This document shows, in pieces, positions 51,046-60,243 of a stretch of DNA of 64,000 nucleotides; positions within the stretch are counted from its first letter, which is position 1, and each line of letters starts with the position of its first letter. The notes under the pieces were generated by a model. The model saw only the letters and a list, made by a program, of their open reading frames with translations. It ran no database searches and was not told the origin of the DNA. The position numbers were made by a program, and so were the translations under genes. The stretch comes from Bog-113 sp963752695 (GTDB lineage Bacteria > Acidobacteriota > Terriglobia > Bryobacterales > Bryobacteraceae): assembly GCA_963752695.1 (NCBI GenBank), contig CAVVZB010000001.1, positions 1,054,001 through 1,118,000 on the forward strand, read 5' to 3'.

Positions 51046-54000
51046 ATGAACACAGTCTACCAATCGAAAGAACTCGCTGTCAGCGACACACCACTGCTGC
51101 TGTTTGACTGCCTACTCGGCCAGTCGCTAGCGGAACGATGGAGCACTCACGGTGCAAATGTTAATGGGCTGACCTATTCCGCGCGCGTGCTCCGGCAAAA
51201 TGTATTTGAACTACAAGCAGGCTCGGACCTGGGTGTGGATGCGATCTCAAAGGTGAGTATTGAACTGGCAAACGCAGACTCGTATTTCTCCGAAATCGAG
51301 CGAAGCGTCGGGGTCAAAGGTGGAATGCTCACGGTATCCCTTGTATTTTACAGCTTTGCGGCTGGGGCGCCCTCGAGTACCGTTCAGGTTTTGTTCAAGG
51401 GAATTCTAAATCCTCCGGAGTTAATCACAGAAGAGATATTTCGAATCAGCGCCAGTAACCGCCTGTCGTTACAGCGCGTCGCGCTTCCGGACATTCGAAT
51501 CCAGAAGCGCTGCCCATGGAACTTCCCAGGAAATCTCGAACAGCGACAAGAGGCAGCGATAGGTGGACAGTCCGGAAAGTTTTCCCGCTATTACCGGTGT
51601 GGCTATTCCGCAGATGTGACTGGAGGGGTAGGAACCCTGGCACCGGACGGAACCGCTTTCTCTAGTTGCGCTTACACGCGAACTGATTGCACGGCGCGCG
51701 GCATGTTCGCTTTCGATGCCTTATCACGGCCCACGGCCCGGTTTGGGGGAATCGAATTTGTCCCGTCTTCTATCATAGTCCGGAGCGCCGGGGAAAGGGG
51801 TACACATGTCTCCGCGACCCAAGACAATGAAGCTAGATACAACGACTTTGTTCCCTTAATATATGGGACGGCGTGGCACTCTCCATGTGTGGTGTTCGCT
51901 CGCAATGATGGAAATCTGACCCGCTTTGAAGTGCTTATCGGTGCGGGACCGATCCAAGGTGTCCAGAAAGTAATCGTTAGCACAATTGAAATACCCGTTG
52001 GACAAAGCGGTCGAAACATGACCGGCACTGGATGGTATAACATCGTAAGCGTCGGTTCGCGAAACGGGTCCTTCAACCTAGATTTTGCGGATTCGGGCGG
52101 CAACCCGCTGGGCGATCCGTATGGCAGCATGGCTTACCTTTCGGTAGTGGTTCCGAATCGGATCAATGACGGGAGTAGCGTACCGTCGATTCAAGTGCTC
52201 TTAGACGGGCTGCAAGTCTCTCAATATGATTCTCAAGGGAATAGTCTCGGAGAAAGCTTTTCTAACAACCCGGCTTGGGTGGTGCTCGATCTGCTTGGCC
52301 GGATTGGTTGGTCGTTGAGCGAAGTTGACCTGCCCTCCTTTGTTTCAGCAGCGTCCTACTGTCAAGAGCAAATACAAACGAGCGATCTATTTGGAAATCC
52401 AGTCCTCATCCCGCGTTTTCAGTGCAATCTAGTGTTGAAGTCGCGGCGTGCAGCCGCCGACGTGGTTCGAGGCATTCGCAACGCAAACCGGCTTTCGTTG
52501 CGTTATAGCGCGGCGGGTTTGCTGCAACTGACGATTGAAAATACAATCGCGCTACAACAACCTACGCAGACTCCGAGCACTAACGCGCAGAATTCCCTTA
52601 ACGGAGGCTGGCCGGCCTATGAGTTCGGTGATGGAACTAGTGGTACAACGGCGATCGCCAGAACTAGCTCAGGAGCTTCGACTGTAACAATGATGGCCAA
52701 GGCGACAGTAGACACGCCAAACCGGTTCGCCGCCGAGTTCCAAGACGCGTTTAATGAATATCAACAAGATAGCTTGTCGATTGTGGATGCCGACGATGTT
52801 GCGAAAACCGGCCAGGAAATCACAGGGGCAATGCCTGTTCTGGGACTTCCCCACCTCGACCAAGCCGCTCGAATCCTAAAGTTTTATTTGGACAAGAGCG
52901 TCGCTGGCAACACAACTATTCAATTCGACACGAGCATAAAAGCTCTTGGCTTGGCGACGAGTGACATAATCTCCGTCACTTACTTAAAAGAGGGGTTTGA
53001 GCGGCAGCCGTTTCGGATCACTAAGATACAAGCGGGTAGCAACTATCGTACCGCGACGATAACGGCGCAGATCCATGACGATGCTTGGTACCTGGATACA
53101 AACGGGCAGACGAGCGCGGACGCAAGCCGTCGTCAAACAAATTCGAGCGTTGGAGTACCCCGACCGCTGGCTGGGGTTATTCCTGACTCGATGGGCAGTC
53201 TCGATTTCGCAGTTGTTGAGAACGTAACGCAGTCACCAGATGGTAGCGCTACCGTAACCGCGACAGTCAGTTTCTCGGCGCCTAGGACAAGCCTACAGGC
53301 GGGACCCGACGTACCGTTGATCTCGCTAGCCTCGACGGTTTCTCAAACCGGTGGATCTTTGGGCTCGGAACGAGACCTATACTATGCAGTCACCAGCTTA
53401 TCGGCCAGTGCCGCGGAGAGTGGACTGTCGTTCGTAGTTCACGCGGCATTGCCCCCGGGGCCTTCGACATGCTCCGTCACCCTAACGGGACTGAGTTTCC
53501 CTGCAACGGCCAAAGCTTATCAGGTATATCGCGGGCTGAACCCGAGCAATTTGTTTCAGATTGCTGGAAATCTTCCCCTTGCAAACACATTTGTCGACAC
53601 TGGAGTCGAGGCCACGCCGATCTTACCTCCAGACCCGAGCTTCGATCACGCTGACTTCTATTGGCGGATGGAATTGCAGCCCCCGGTTGCGGCTTCGTCT
53701 TACGGCTCATTTAACATCGGTGCGAGCATTCTGGAAATGCAACCCTCCCGTTACGCTGGGATGATCGCTCGCATAATTTCAGGTACGGGTGCCGGACAGG
53801 AACGCTTTATAGCGGGAAATACAGCCAACACAATCACCATAGTGGCCAAGTGGGACGTCATACCTGACGCCACAAGCACCTTCGTGGTCGCGCAAGGAAC
53901 GTACCAGTTTGGCGGGCTGTCACAAGGCAGTCCCATTCAATTCTCTATTCCGAACCAAGCAGGAGCCGTGGTCCATTTGTCTGGTCGCAGTTCGAACTGC

Positions 54001-54981
54001 AATGGTGTGGAAAGTCCTTACGAGATCTCCCCATTGACTCGATGGACGATTGGAGGGGCGAGCTTTACAAACGTCGACGCCGCTCCTCCGGACGTACCGC
54101 TTTTCGGCGTTAACGTCTCCGAAAGCGCGGGCGGGACAGTAACATTTAGTGCACTCTCATTCTCAGATCTGAATAACCTTGTTACGGCAACGGCCGGAAC
54201 CTATACCCTCTATTACCTTGACGAATTAAATCCTGCCTCTCTTGCGACCTTGTCGGTATCGGTTGGTCTGACAGACTCCCTTGTCACGGTCTCTCCTCCG
54301 CTCGGGAGCAACCCGCCATCTTTTCTACTAATCGATTCAGAAGTGGTCAGTATGCAAACAGTAAGCCCCGACCGAACCCAAGTGTCTGTTAAGCGCGGGG
54401 TGCATGGATCTTCTGCAGCCAGCCATAACGCTGGCGTCCCTATTTTCGCTCTGGGCGCCCAAGTATTTGTGGTTCCGTTTCCTAAGCGGTTCTTTGGAAG
54501 TCCCGCGAGCGGTGATTGGAGCTATCCGGTTTCGTTTCCGAACGTCCGGATTGTTACTGCGGAGATGACTCTTACGAACTCGCAGGGAAGCAGTACTCCG
54601 GCATCGCTCGATTTTACAAGTCTACGCGACGGCGGGTTGCGAACGCTATCGGGCGGTCAATTTTCTTTTCAGATTGGAGGGTTTCTAGCTGTTCAAGCCG
54701 GTGCTGCTCCCGATATCATCGTTGACGCCTCCAAAGTCGTCCGGGACGCCTACGCCGTGGTAAAGCAAGCTCCTTCCGGAGCTCCCATCGTGATATCTGT
54801 CTTGCTTAACGGCAACCCGTACTTCACCCTGACGATTCCGGACGGTGCAACAACTGTCGCGTCCGCTTTGGATGGAGTGTCCCTCTCCCCCTTGCATTAC
54901 CAGGACCAGCTAAGTCTTAACATCAGCGGGGTTGGGCAGCGCATCCCAGGCAGCGGCCTGACCGTTATTATTAGGGTATAA
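51046..54981 (+). CDS. Tail hub / tip protein with gpL-like four-cysteine domain
   Basis: A 1311-residue multidomain protein. Residues about 1-230 match minor tail proteins of the gpL/DUF2163 kind and contain four cysteines, C156, C185, C208 and C215 (spacings 28, 22 and 6), in KRCPWNF, YRCGYS, SSCAYT and TDCTAR; in lambda gpL a comparable set binds an iron-sulfur cluster. Residues about 250-690 look like the hub (gpJ-like) core (AIRNANRLSLRYSAAGLLQL, then FRITKIQAGSNYRTATITAQ). Fibronectin-like units follow (about 720-870: LYYAVTSLSASAAESGLSFV, AKAYQVYRGLNPSNLFQIAG), then beta-rich receptor-binding-type domains. Its stop TAA abuts the next ATG. Confidence 0.7.
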   Translation: MNTVYQSKELAVSDTPLLLFDCLLGQSLAERWSTHGANVNGLTYSARVLRQNVFELQAGSDLGVDAISKVSIELANADSYFSEIERSVGVKGGMLTVSLVFYSFAAGAPSSTVQVLFKGILNPPELITEEIFRISASNRLSLQRVALPDIRIQKRCPWNFPGNLEQRQEAAIGGQSGKFSRYYRCGYSADVTGGVGTLAPDGTAFSSCAYTRTDCTARGMFAFDALSRPTARFGGIEFVPSSIIVRSAGERGTHVSATQDNEARYNDFVPLIYGTAWHSPCVVFARNDGNLTRFEVLIGAGPIQGVQKVIVSTIEIPVGQSGRNMTGTGWYNIVSVGSRNGSFNLDFADSGGNPLGDPYGSMAYLSVVVPNRINDGSSVPSIQVLLDGLQVSQYDSQGNSLGESFSNNPAWVVLDLLGRIGWSLSEVDLPSFVSAASYCQEQIQTSDLFGNPVLIPRFQCNLVLKSRRAAADVVRGIRNANRLSLRYSAAGLLQLTIENTIALQQPTQTPSTNAQNSLNGGWPAYEFGDGTSGTTAIARTSSGASTVTMMAKATVDTPNRFAAEFQDAFNEYQQDSLSIVDADDVAKTGQEITGAMPVLGLPHLDQAARILKFYLDKSVAGNTTIQFDTSIKALGLATSDIISVTYLKEGFERQPFRITKIQAGSNYRTATITAQIHDDAWYLDTNGQTSADASRRQTNSSVGVPRPLAGVIPDSMGSLDFAVVENVTQSPDGSATVTATVSFSAPRTSLQAGPDVPLISLASTVSQTGGSLGSERDLYYAVTSLSASAAESGLSFVVHAALPPGPSTCSVTLTGLSFPATAKAYQVYRGLNPSNLFQIAGNLPLANTFVDTGVEATPILPPDPSFDHADFYWRMELQPPVAASSYGSFNIGASILEMQPSRYAGMIARIISGTGAGQERFIAGNTANTITIVAKWDVIPDATSTFVVAQGTYQFGGLSQGSPIQFSIPNQAGAVVHLSGRSSNCNGVESPYEISPLTRWTIGGASFTNVDAAPPDVPLFGVNVSESAGGTVTFSALSFSDLNNLVTATAGTYTLYYLDELNPASLATLSVSVGLTDSLVTVSPPLGSNPPSFLLIDSEVVSMQTVSPDRTQVSVKRGVHGSSAASHNAGVPIFALGAQVFVVPFPKRFFGSPASGDWSYPVSFPNVRIVTAEMTLTNSQGSSTPASLDFTSLRDGGLRTLSGGQFSFQIGGFLAVQAGAAPDIIVDASKVVRDAYAVVKQAPSGAPIVISVLLNGNPYFTLTIPDGATTVASALDGVSLSPLHYQDQLSLNISGVGQRIPGSGLTVIIRV

Positions 54982-55272
54982 ATGGCGGAGATCTTACAAA
55001 AGCTGACCCCCAGCCGTGACTTGGTATCTTACTTTGAGCATCCCTCCGCGATCGCTGCATTGAGCGCTACGAGTGATACCGGATTCACACTTTCCGGAAC
55101 CTGGCGCCAGCAATTCGACTGGGCAGTAATCGAGTGGAATCGTGATAACACATTTGAGCATCCCGCCTTACGAAATCTTCCCGATGGAGACCTAAGCGGA
55201 CTTGTCCTTAGCTACAACGAAACCCGAACAAATTGTATACCGCTCGACTCGAACCTTTATCCCTACGGTTGA
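54982..55272 (+). CDS. TIM-barrel tail protein, N-terminal portion (frame broken)
   Basis: This frame gives 96 residues: MAEILQKLTPSRDLVSYFEH, a domain with FDWAVIEWNRDNTFEHPALR and LPDGDLSGLVLSYNE, ending PLDSNLYPYG at a TGA. The text expected next, TVDWPYLRLW, is found in the +1 frame, immediately after the CCC run at 55261-55263. Removing one C restores DSNLYPTVDWPYLRLW and a single protein of 923 residues. The break is either an indel (real or from sequencing) or a +1 shift at CCC-T. The start follows the hub stop directly. Confidence 0.7.
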   Translation: MAEILQKLTPSRDLVSYFEHPSAIAALSATSDTGFTLSGTWRQQFDWAVIEWNRDNTFEHPALRNLPDGDLSGLVLSYNETRTNCIPLDSNLYPYG

Positions 55273-57754
55273 TTGGCCCTACTTGCGGCTCTGGATGGAC
55301 TCTGGTCAGGGTGATGTATTCCGGCGAGTCAAACTCGCTCAGTATGCGTCTCCAGCACACGGTTCGTTCTCGGCCGCGACAGCCGTTTTCAAACTAACCG
55401 GCGCGGTTACGCCCGGAGACTTGATTGAGCTCGCCTGGGATCCGTTTAGCTCGTTTCATTACAATTATCAAATCACCGATAACGACACGTTAATTTCAGC
55501 AGTGGCCAGTCTTGCGGCAATCATCAATCAGTTTCAGTCAACGGCCTCAGCCAGTGCTACCGCTTCTGGAACTCAGATCACACTTACATTGCAGAACGCC
55601 GGCGCGGGGGCAAATGCAAATCGGCTCGGTGCTTACGGCACTGCTTCAGGTGCGGCGACTGAAGTGTGGGAACCGCAATCTCAGCCTTTCAGTGGTGGAA
55701 CATCGCCTTCCACTTGGACAATCACGCTGCCATTCGGATCATTGACTGACGCGGATACCGGCGTGGTGTTTTCTGCAACCTCGGTACGTAAAATGCGGTG
55801 GACGTATGCCGCCGACCTGCAGTCTGCCGGGTACTCGCGGTCTGAATTTAACGCAACCATCACGAACTGGAGTGTCAGCGGAAGTGGACGTGGTTATTAC
55901 GTTGCTGGGCCTGGCTCCCGACGAATTGAAGACGATTCCTCAGAAGTTGTCTACACCGGGGTGTGGTCTCCTTCCGCTCAGAATCGCGGGAACTTTTCAG
56001 GTGGGTCCATAGCCACGACAACGTCTCCGAACAGTGCTCTGTCCATTCCATATTCCGAGCCTGCAACTCACGATTTGTACTTGGGGACCAGGAAGGCGAC
56101 AATCTGCGGCACTGTTTCAGTCGTTGTAGACAACTGCACTCCGCAGAGCATCTTTTGTACGCTCGTTGACGATGTGCTTGTAAGAGTAAAGCTGGGATCG
56201 TTCGGACCTGGAGACCATATCGTCACAGCAACATTTACCGGGACGGCAGGACAGTGCTTCTACTTTGACTTTCTTGAAATCGCCTATCCGACGCAAAACC
56301 TCCCAGAATTTCCTGCCCAGTCTAAGATCACGCTTGCAACAGATTGGGATACCGATCACTCGCTAGCCCTTCCTCCAGAGCGCACCGCGTGGCTCATATC
56401 GAAGCTGGGATTCTCGGGTCGCGCAAATCATTATCAGGGGGCCCTTTGGTTTTTTGAACTTACCCGTCTGGGCCAGATATACGCATCGGCGACGGTTACC
56501 TTTGGCGGCCAAACTGAACTTGGCGTCGTGACTACGTTGACGGTCAGTTCGACAGCAATGTCACACGTACATTTAAAAGGCGATACGGCTCAGACGGTGG
56601 CTTTGGCATTTGCTCTCCAGATCAACAATGGATCAACAGGTGTGTGGGCTGAATCGAGTGGTGGAGTCCTGACTGTGACGGCTCGGGCCATGGGCATCAT
56701 CGGGAACTTTTTAACCATCTCGGCCTCCGTGACCCAGTTCAACCTGAGTTCATTCACAGCGCAAGTGAGTAGCCCCACTCTGCTCGGGGGCGTAAACGGT
56801 GCACCTAGTGGAATTGGATATCAGGACACAAGCGCAAACATTGGATGGAAAACTGACCTCGGTGCACCGCTCCTTCTCAACCGGGCGGCTCGCGACTGGT
56901 CGCAGGCATTCTTTAGAGCGTTGGGTTCCTACGGGATTACTTCAACTGCAGCGTTTAGCACCGAACTCCAGTTTGTTGATCCTTCGCTGAGCGCGGGCAT
57001 GGCTCAGCGGTACTTTGATGGGGCTCCCGTTGTCCTGAATACGCCCGCAATTCAAACGAATTTCTCCCCAATTAGCCTGTTGTTTTGGCAGCAAGTGTAC
57101 CTGGAGATGGCGAACGTGATGGTGGCCGCGGGACAGCAACCATATTTGCAGTTCGGTGAGGTCCAATGGTGGTATTTTGCAGATGCCGAGCCGAGCCTGC
57201 CTTTTTACGACGCCTACACCAAAACGTTATTTCAAAAGACCTACGGCAGGCCGATCTCCCTAATAAGGAACAATACCATTCAGCCTTCTGCATTTCCTCA
57301 AGAGGCCGCTTTCCTGCCTCAGTTGATTGGGGATTTTACAGCTTCTATTATGTCCTACGTTCATCAGGCGCTTCCTCAAACGAAGTTTGAAGTTCTGTAT
57401 CCGCCTGACGTTAACAATTTCCCGATGAACGCCGCCGTGAATTTCCCGCTCACCTATTGGACCCCAAGCACGTTAGTTTGTCTTAAGACGGAGAACTTCA
57501 CTTATACCGGCAATCGTGATTTGGACCATGCGGCGCAATCCGTCGACCTTCCCGGGTCCCTTCGATTTCAGCCCTCGCAAGCCAGCCACCTCGTGGGGAT
57601 CGGGGATTATACTACTCCATGGATAGCCGAAGTGGGGTTGGCTCTCGGGCAAAATGTAGATTCGGTGGTGTTGTTTGCTCTCGACCAGTTTTGTCTTATT
57701 GGATATCCGCCGGGTTTCTACAAGAACCTACAGCGAAGCGTTTGGATGGCGTGA
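55202..57754 (+). CDS. TIM-barrel tail protein, main portion in shifted frame
   Basis: The open frame begins upstream of the break but its TTG at 55202 is unlikely to be a true start; homologous text begins at about 55262. It carries beta-rich domains with two similar units (ITDNDTLISAVASLAAIINQ; GDTAQTVALAFALQINNGST), then a C-terminal TIM-barrel-like domain reading GWKTDLGAPLLLNRAARDWS and PYLQFGEVQWWYFADAEP, with candidate acid E726 in joined numbering, then WIAEVGLALG. Large tail proteins with glycosidase-like barrels are known from GTA gp15 and from annotated non-contractile tail sheath-type proteins. It is the last gene of the particle block. Confidence 0.65.
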   Translation: MSLATTKPEQIVYRSTRTFIPTVDWPYLRLWMDSGQGDVFRRVKLAQYASPAHGSFSAATAVFKLTGAVTPGDLIELAWDPFSSFHYNYQITDNDTLISAVASLAAIINQFQSTASASATASGTQITLTLQNAGAGANANRLGAYGTASGAATEVWEPQSQPFSGGTSPSTWTITLPFGSLTDADTGVVFSATSVRKMRWTYAADLQSAGYSRSEFNATITNWSVSGSGRGYYVAGPGSRRIEDDSSEVVYTGVWSPSAQNRGNFSGGSIATTTSPNSALSIPYSEPATHDLYLGTRKATICGTVSVVVDNCTPQSIFCTLVDDVLVRVKLGSFGPGDHIVTATFTGTAGQCFYFDFLEIAYPTQNLPEFPAQSKITLATDWDTDHSLALPPERTAWLISKLGFSGRANHYQGALWFFELTRLGQIYASATVTFGGQTELGVVTTLTVSSTAMSHVHLKGDTAQTVALAFALQINNGSTGVWAESSGGVLTVTARAMGIIGNFLTISASVTQFNLSSFTAQVSSPTLLGGVNGAPSGIGYQDTSANIGWKTDLGAPLLLNRAARDWSQAFFRALGSYGITSTAAFSTELQFVDPSLSAGMAQRYFDGAPVVLNTPAIQTNFSPISLLFWQQVYLEMANVMVAAGQQPYLQFGEVQWWYFADAEPSLPFYDAYTKTLFQKTYGRPISLIRNNTIQPSAFPQEAAFLPQLIGDFTASIMSYVHQALPQTKFEVLYPPDVNNFPMNAAVNFPLTYWTPSTLVCLKTENFTYTGNRDLDHAAQSVDLPGSLRFQPSQASHLVGIGDYTTPWIAEVGLALGQNVDSVVLFALDQFCLIGYPPGFYKNLQRSVWMA

Positions 57755-57798
57755 GGTACGCGAAGGCACCACGGTATCCTGGAACTGAAGTTCTATTT

Positions 57799-59034
57799 GT
57801 GCTCCTAGTTCAGAACGTCTCTAAAGTTTATCGCCTTTACCGTAAGCCCTCGGATCGTATCTTCGAGATCATCGATGTGGGTAAGAGGAAGCGGCACTCT
57901 GATTTTTGGGCTCTTCATGACATATCGTTCACCGTTGAAAAAGGTGACTTCCTGGCCCTGGTTGGCCCAAATGGCTGCGGCAAGAGCACGCTCTTGCAGA
58001 TTGTCAGCGGGATTCTTCAACCTACGACCGGCAACGTGATAACCCGCGGCCGTGTAGCCGCCCTTCTTGAACTCGGGGCAGGTTTTAATCCAGAGTTCAC
58101 CGGGCGCGAAAACGTCGTAATCAACGGAGAGTTGCTTGGACTTAGTGGCGCGGAAATCCGTCGAGCCCTACCGAAGATAGAAGAGTTCGCGGGGATTGGC
58201 GCTTTCATTGATCGGCCAGTCAAAGAGTATTCGAGTGGCATGTATGTCCGCCTAGCGTTCTCTACCGCTATTCACGTCGAGCCTGAAATCTTAATTGTCG
58301 ATGAGGCACTGGCGGTCGGCGATGCGGCCTTCGCGAACCGTTGCATCCGAAAATTTAACGAGCTGCGTGATCGCCGCGTAACAGTATTGTTCGTGTCACA
58401 TGATATGGGCCTCGTGAAGCAACTGGCACATCGTGCCTTGTTCCTATCAGAGGGGCGCGTCAAAGCGGAAGGAGATCCGAAGGTTGTAATCGACCGATAT
58501 ATCGCGAGTGTTCTCGCACATCACGCTCCTAAACGGGATCTCTCGGGAGGCGCTGACGATTCATCACAAAGAACTCGCCACGGCGATCTTGCAAGCGAGA
58601 TTGTCGGCGTCGAGTTCCTGACCCAAGAAGGCGAGAGCCGCACCAGCATTGAGAGCGGCGAAGCTGTGACGATTCGCATTCGCTCCCGCGTGCATCGGCA
58701 ACTTCGTTCTCCGTTGGTGGGAATCCTAATCCGAAACCGAATCGGAATCGAGGTTTACGGCTCCAACACCGGCATAGATGGAGCGGAGCTTGGTGACTTT
58801 GATGCGGGTGATGAATTTATAGTCGAGTTTCAACTCGATTGCTGGCTCACTCCTCAACAATATTTACTCACCGTGGCTACCCAGAACTCGGACGGTACGA
58901 GCCAAGACTGGTTAGACGACGCAATCGTGTTCGACGTCGTCTCCCTTCGACACGCAGCGGGAGTTGCCGACCTGCGGGCAAAGGTCCGCTGGTCGAGAGC
59001 TTTGAAAGGTGCGGCGCCTCAAGAAAGTCATTAG
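57799..59034 (+). CDS. Wzt-like polysaccharide ABC transporter ATP-binding protein
   Basis: A 411-residue protein from GTG 57799 (MLLVQNVSKVYRLYRKPSDR); the frame is open further left, and GTG 57751 overlapping the previous stop is an alternative. The ATPase domain shows Walker A GPNGCGKST, the signature YSSGMYVRLAFS, Walker B ILIVDEAL and the switch histidine in FVSHDM. A C-terminal domain of about 150 residues (GEAVTIRIRSRVHRQLRSPL, then FDAGDEFIVEFQLDCWLTPQ) matches the Wzt carbohydrate-binding domain that recognises the exported glycan. The membrane partner Wzm is absent here. Confidence 0.88.
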   Translation: MLLVQNVSKVYRLYRKPSDRIFEIIDVGKRKRHSDFWALHDISFTVEKGDFLALVGPNGCGKSTLLQIVSGILQPTTGNVITRGRVAALLELGAGFNPEFTGRENVVINGELLGLSGAEIRRALPKIEEFAGIGAFIDRPVKEYSSGMYVRLAFSTAIHVEPEILIVDEALAVGDAAFANRCIRKFNELRDRRVTVLFVSHDMGLVKQLAHRALFLSEGRVKAEGDPKVVIDRYIASVLAHHAPKRDLSGGADDSSQRTRHGDLASEIVGVEFLTQEGESRTSIESGEAVTIRIRSRVHRQLRSPLVGILIRNRIGIEVYGSNTGIDGAELGDFDAGDEFIVEFQLDCWLTPQQYLLTVATQNSDGTSQDWLDDAIVFDVVSLRHAAGVADLRAKVRWSRALKGAAPQESH

Positions 59035-59066
59035 CTGGACCGGAACTTGCGATAAAGTGACAGTCA

Positions 59067-60239
59067 GTGCTAAACCTAGACGAGATTCAGTCGCAACTTC
59101 GTGATCAACACCTTGACGCGTGGCTCTTTTTCGACCACCATCTGCGTGATCCGATTGCCTATCGGGTGCTCGGTATTCAACGCCATCACGTTACTCGTCG
59201 CTGGTATTACCTGATTCCGGCTGAGGGGGAACCGAAGAAACTGGTGCACCGCATCGAAAGCAAGGTGCTCGACGGTTTACCCGGCTCTGAACAGGTCTAT
59301 TCGAGTTGGGCCGAGCAGACCACGCGGGTTGCCGATTTGCTCAAAGATCACAAGAAGGTCGCAATGCAATATTCGCCTTTTTGCGCCATACCTTACATTT
59401 CGAATGTGGATGCCGGAACCCTCGATCTGGTTCGTTCCTCGGGTGTTGAGGTGGTCAGTTCTGCTGAACTGATCCAGCACTTTGAAGCGAGACTTAATGA
59501 ATCGGCGCTCCAATCCCATCTCGAAGCCGGCAGCAAGGTGGACCGGATTCGCGAGGAAACGTTCCGCTGGATCTCTGAAGCGATAAACGCCGACCGGACT
59601 ATTACCGAGTGGGATGCGGCGCAATTTGTTAGGGCGAGTTTGACCGGCGAAGGTCTAATCACTGACAGCGGACCGATTGTCGGCGTCAATGCGCATGCGG
59701 GTGATCCCCACTATGAGCCCGCCCGCGATGGAAGCGCGGCAATAATGGCGGGAAGTTTTGTACTTCTGGATATGTGGGCTAAGCTCGATCGCCCTGGTGC
59801 GATCTTCTATGACATCACCTGGACGGGTTATTGCGGGACCAATGTGCCGGAGCCAATCAATCGCGTTTTCCAGGTTGTTCGTGAAGCTCGTGACGCCGCC
59901 ATTCACCGAGTCAAGGAATCGTTTATAAGTCGGCGGCCCCTACGCGGCTTTGAAGTTGATGATGCAACACGGAACGTGATCAATCAAGCCGGATACGGTG
60001 ATCAGTTTATTCATCGCACCGGTCACTCGATCGGCGTTGAGATCCATGCCAACGGAGCTAACATGGATAACCTCGAGACCCACGACGACCGGCTGATTAC
60101 CCCGTGGTCGTGCTTCTCCATCGAACCCGGGATTTACCTTCCCGAATTCGGGGTCCGTTCCGAAATCAACATGTTCATTGACGCTACATCAGCGCGTGTT
60201 ACCGGCGCGGTTCAAGACGCGGTTGTACTGATCGCTTAG
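59067..60239 (+). CDS. M24 family metallopeptidase (Xaa-Pro peptidase-like)
   Basis: A 390-residue pita-bread peptidase opening at GTG 59067. The N-terminal creatinase-like domain covers about residues 1-150. The five metal ligands are seen in order: Asp in VLLDMWAKL, Asp in IFYDITWTG, His in HRTGHSIGVEIH, Glu in SIEPGIYLP and Glu in VRSEINMF. Sequence and length fit Xaa-Pro aminopeptidase or dipeptidase; the exact specificity cannot be read. It converges on pgk with only four bases between. Confidence 0.9.
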   Translation: MLNLDEIQSQLRDQHLDAWLFFDHHLRDPIAYRVLGIQRHHVTRRWYYLIPAEGEPKKLVHRIESKVLDGLPGSEQVYSSWAEQTTRVADLLKDHKKVAMQYSPFCAIPYISNVDAGTLDLVRSSGVEVVSSAELIQHFEARLNESALQSHLEAGSKVDRIREETFRWISEAINADRTITEWDAAQFVRASLTGEGLITDSGPIVGVNAHAGDPHYEPARDGSAAIMAGSFVLLDMWAKLDRPGAIFYDITWTGYCGTNVPEPINRVFQVVREARDAAIHRVKESFISRRPLRGFEVDDATRNVINQAGYGDQFIHRTGHSIGVEIHANGANMDNLETHDDRLITPWSCFSIEPGIYLPEFGVRSEINMFIDATSARVTGAVQDAVVLIA

Positions 60240-60243
60240 CGAG

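Noticed and set aside
55202..55261. TTG 55202 as the real start of the TIM-barrel tail protein
   Set aside because: The residues from this start up to the CCC run have no ribosome site and replace sequence that reads sensibly in the other frame; the protein is better joined to the 54982 start.
41059..57754. Direct homologue of the Rhodobacter capsulatus GTA
   Set aside because: The head genes are P22-like with a scaffold and without prohead protease, and no NlpC/P60 tail peptidase is present; only tail organisation is reminiscent.
57619..57798. Longer N-terminus for the Wzt-like ATPase
   Set aside because: This part lies inside the last tail gene in another frame and has no resemblance to ABC ATPases; homology begins at the GTG 57799.
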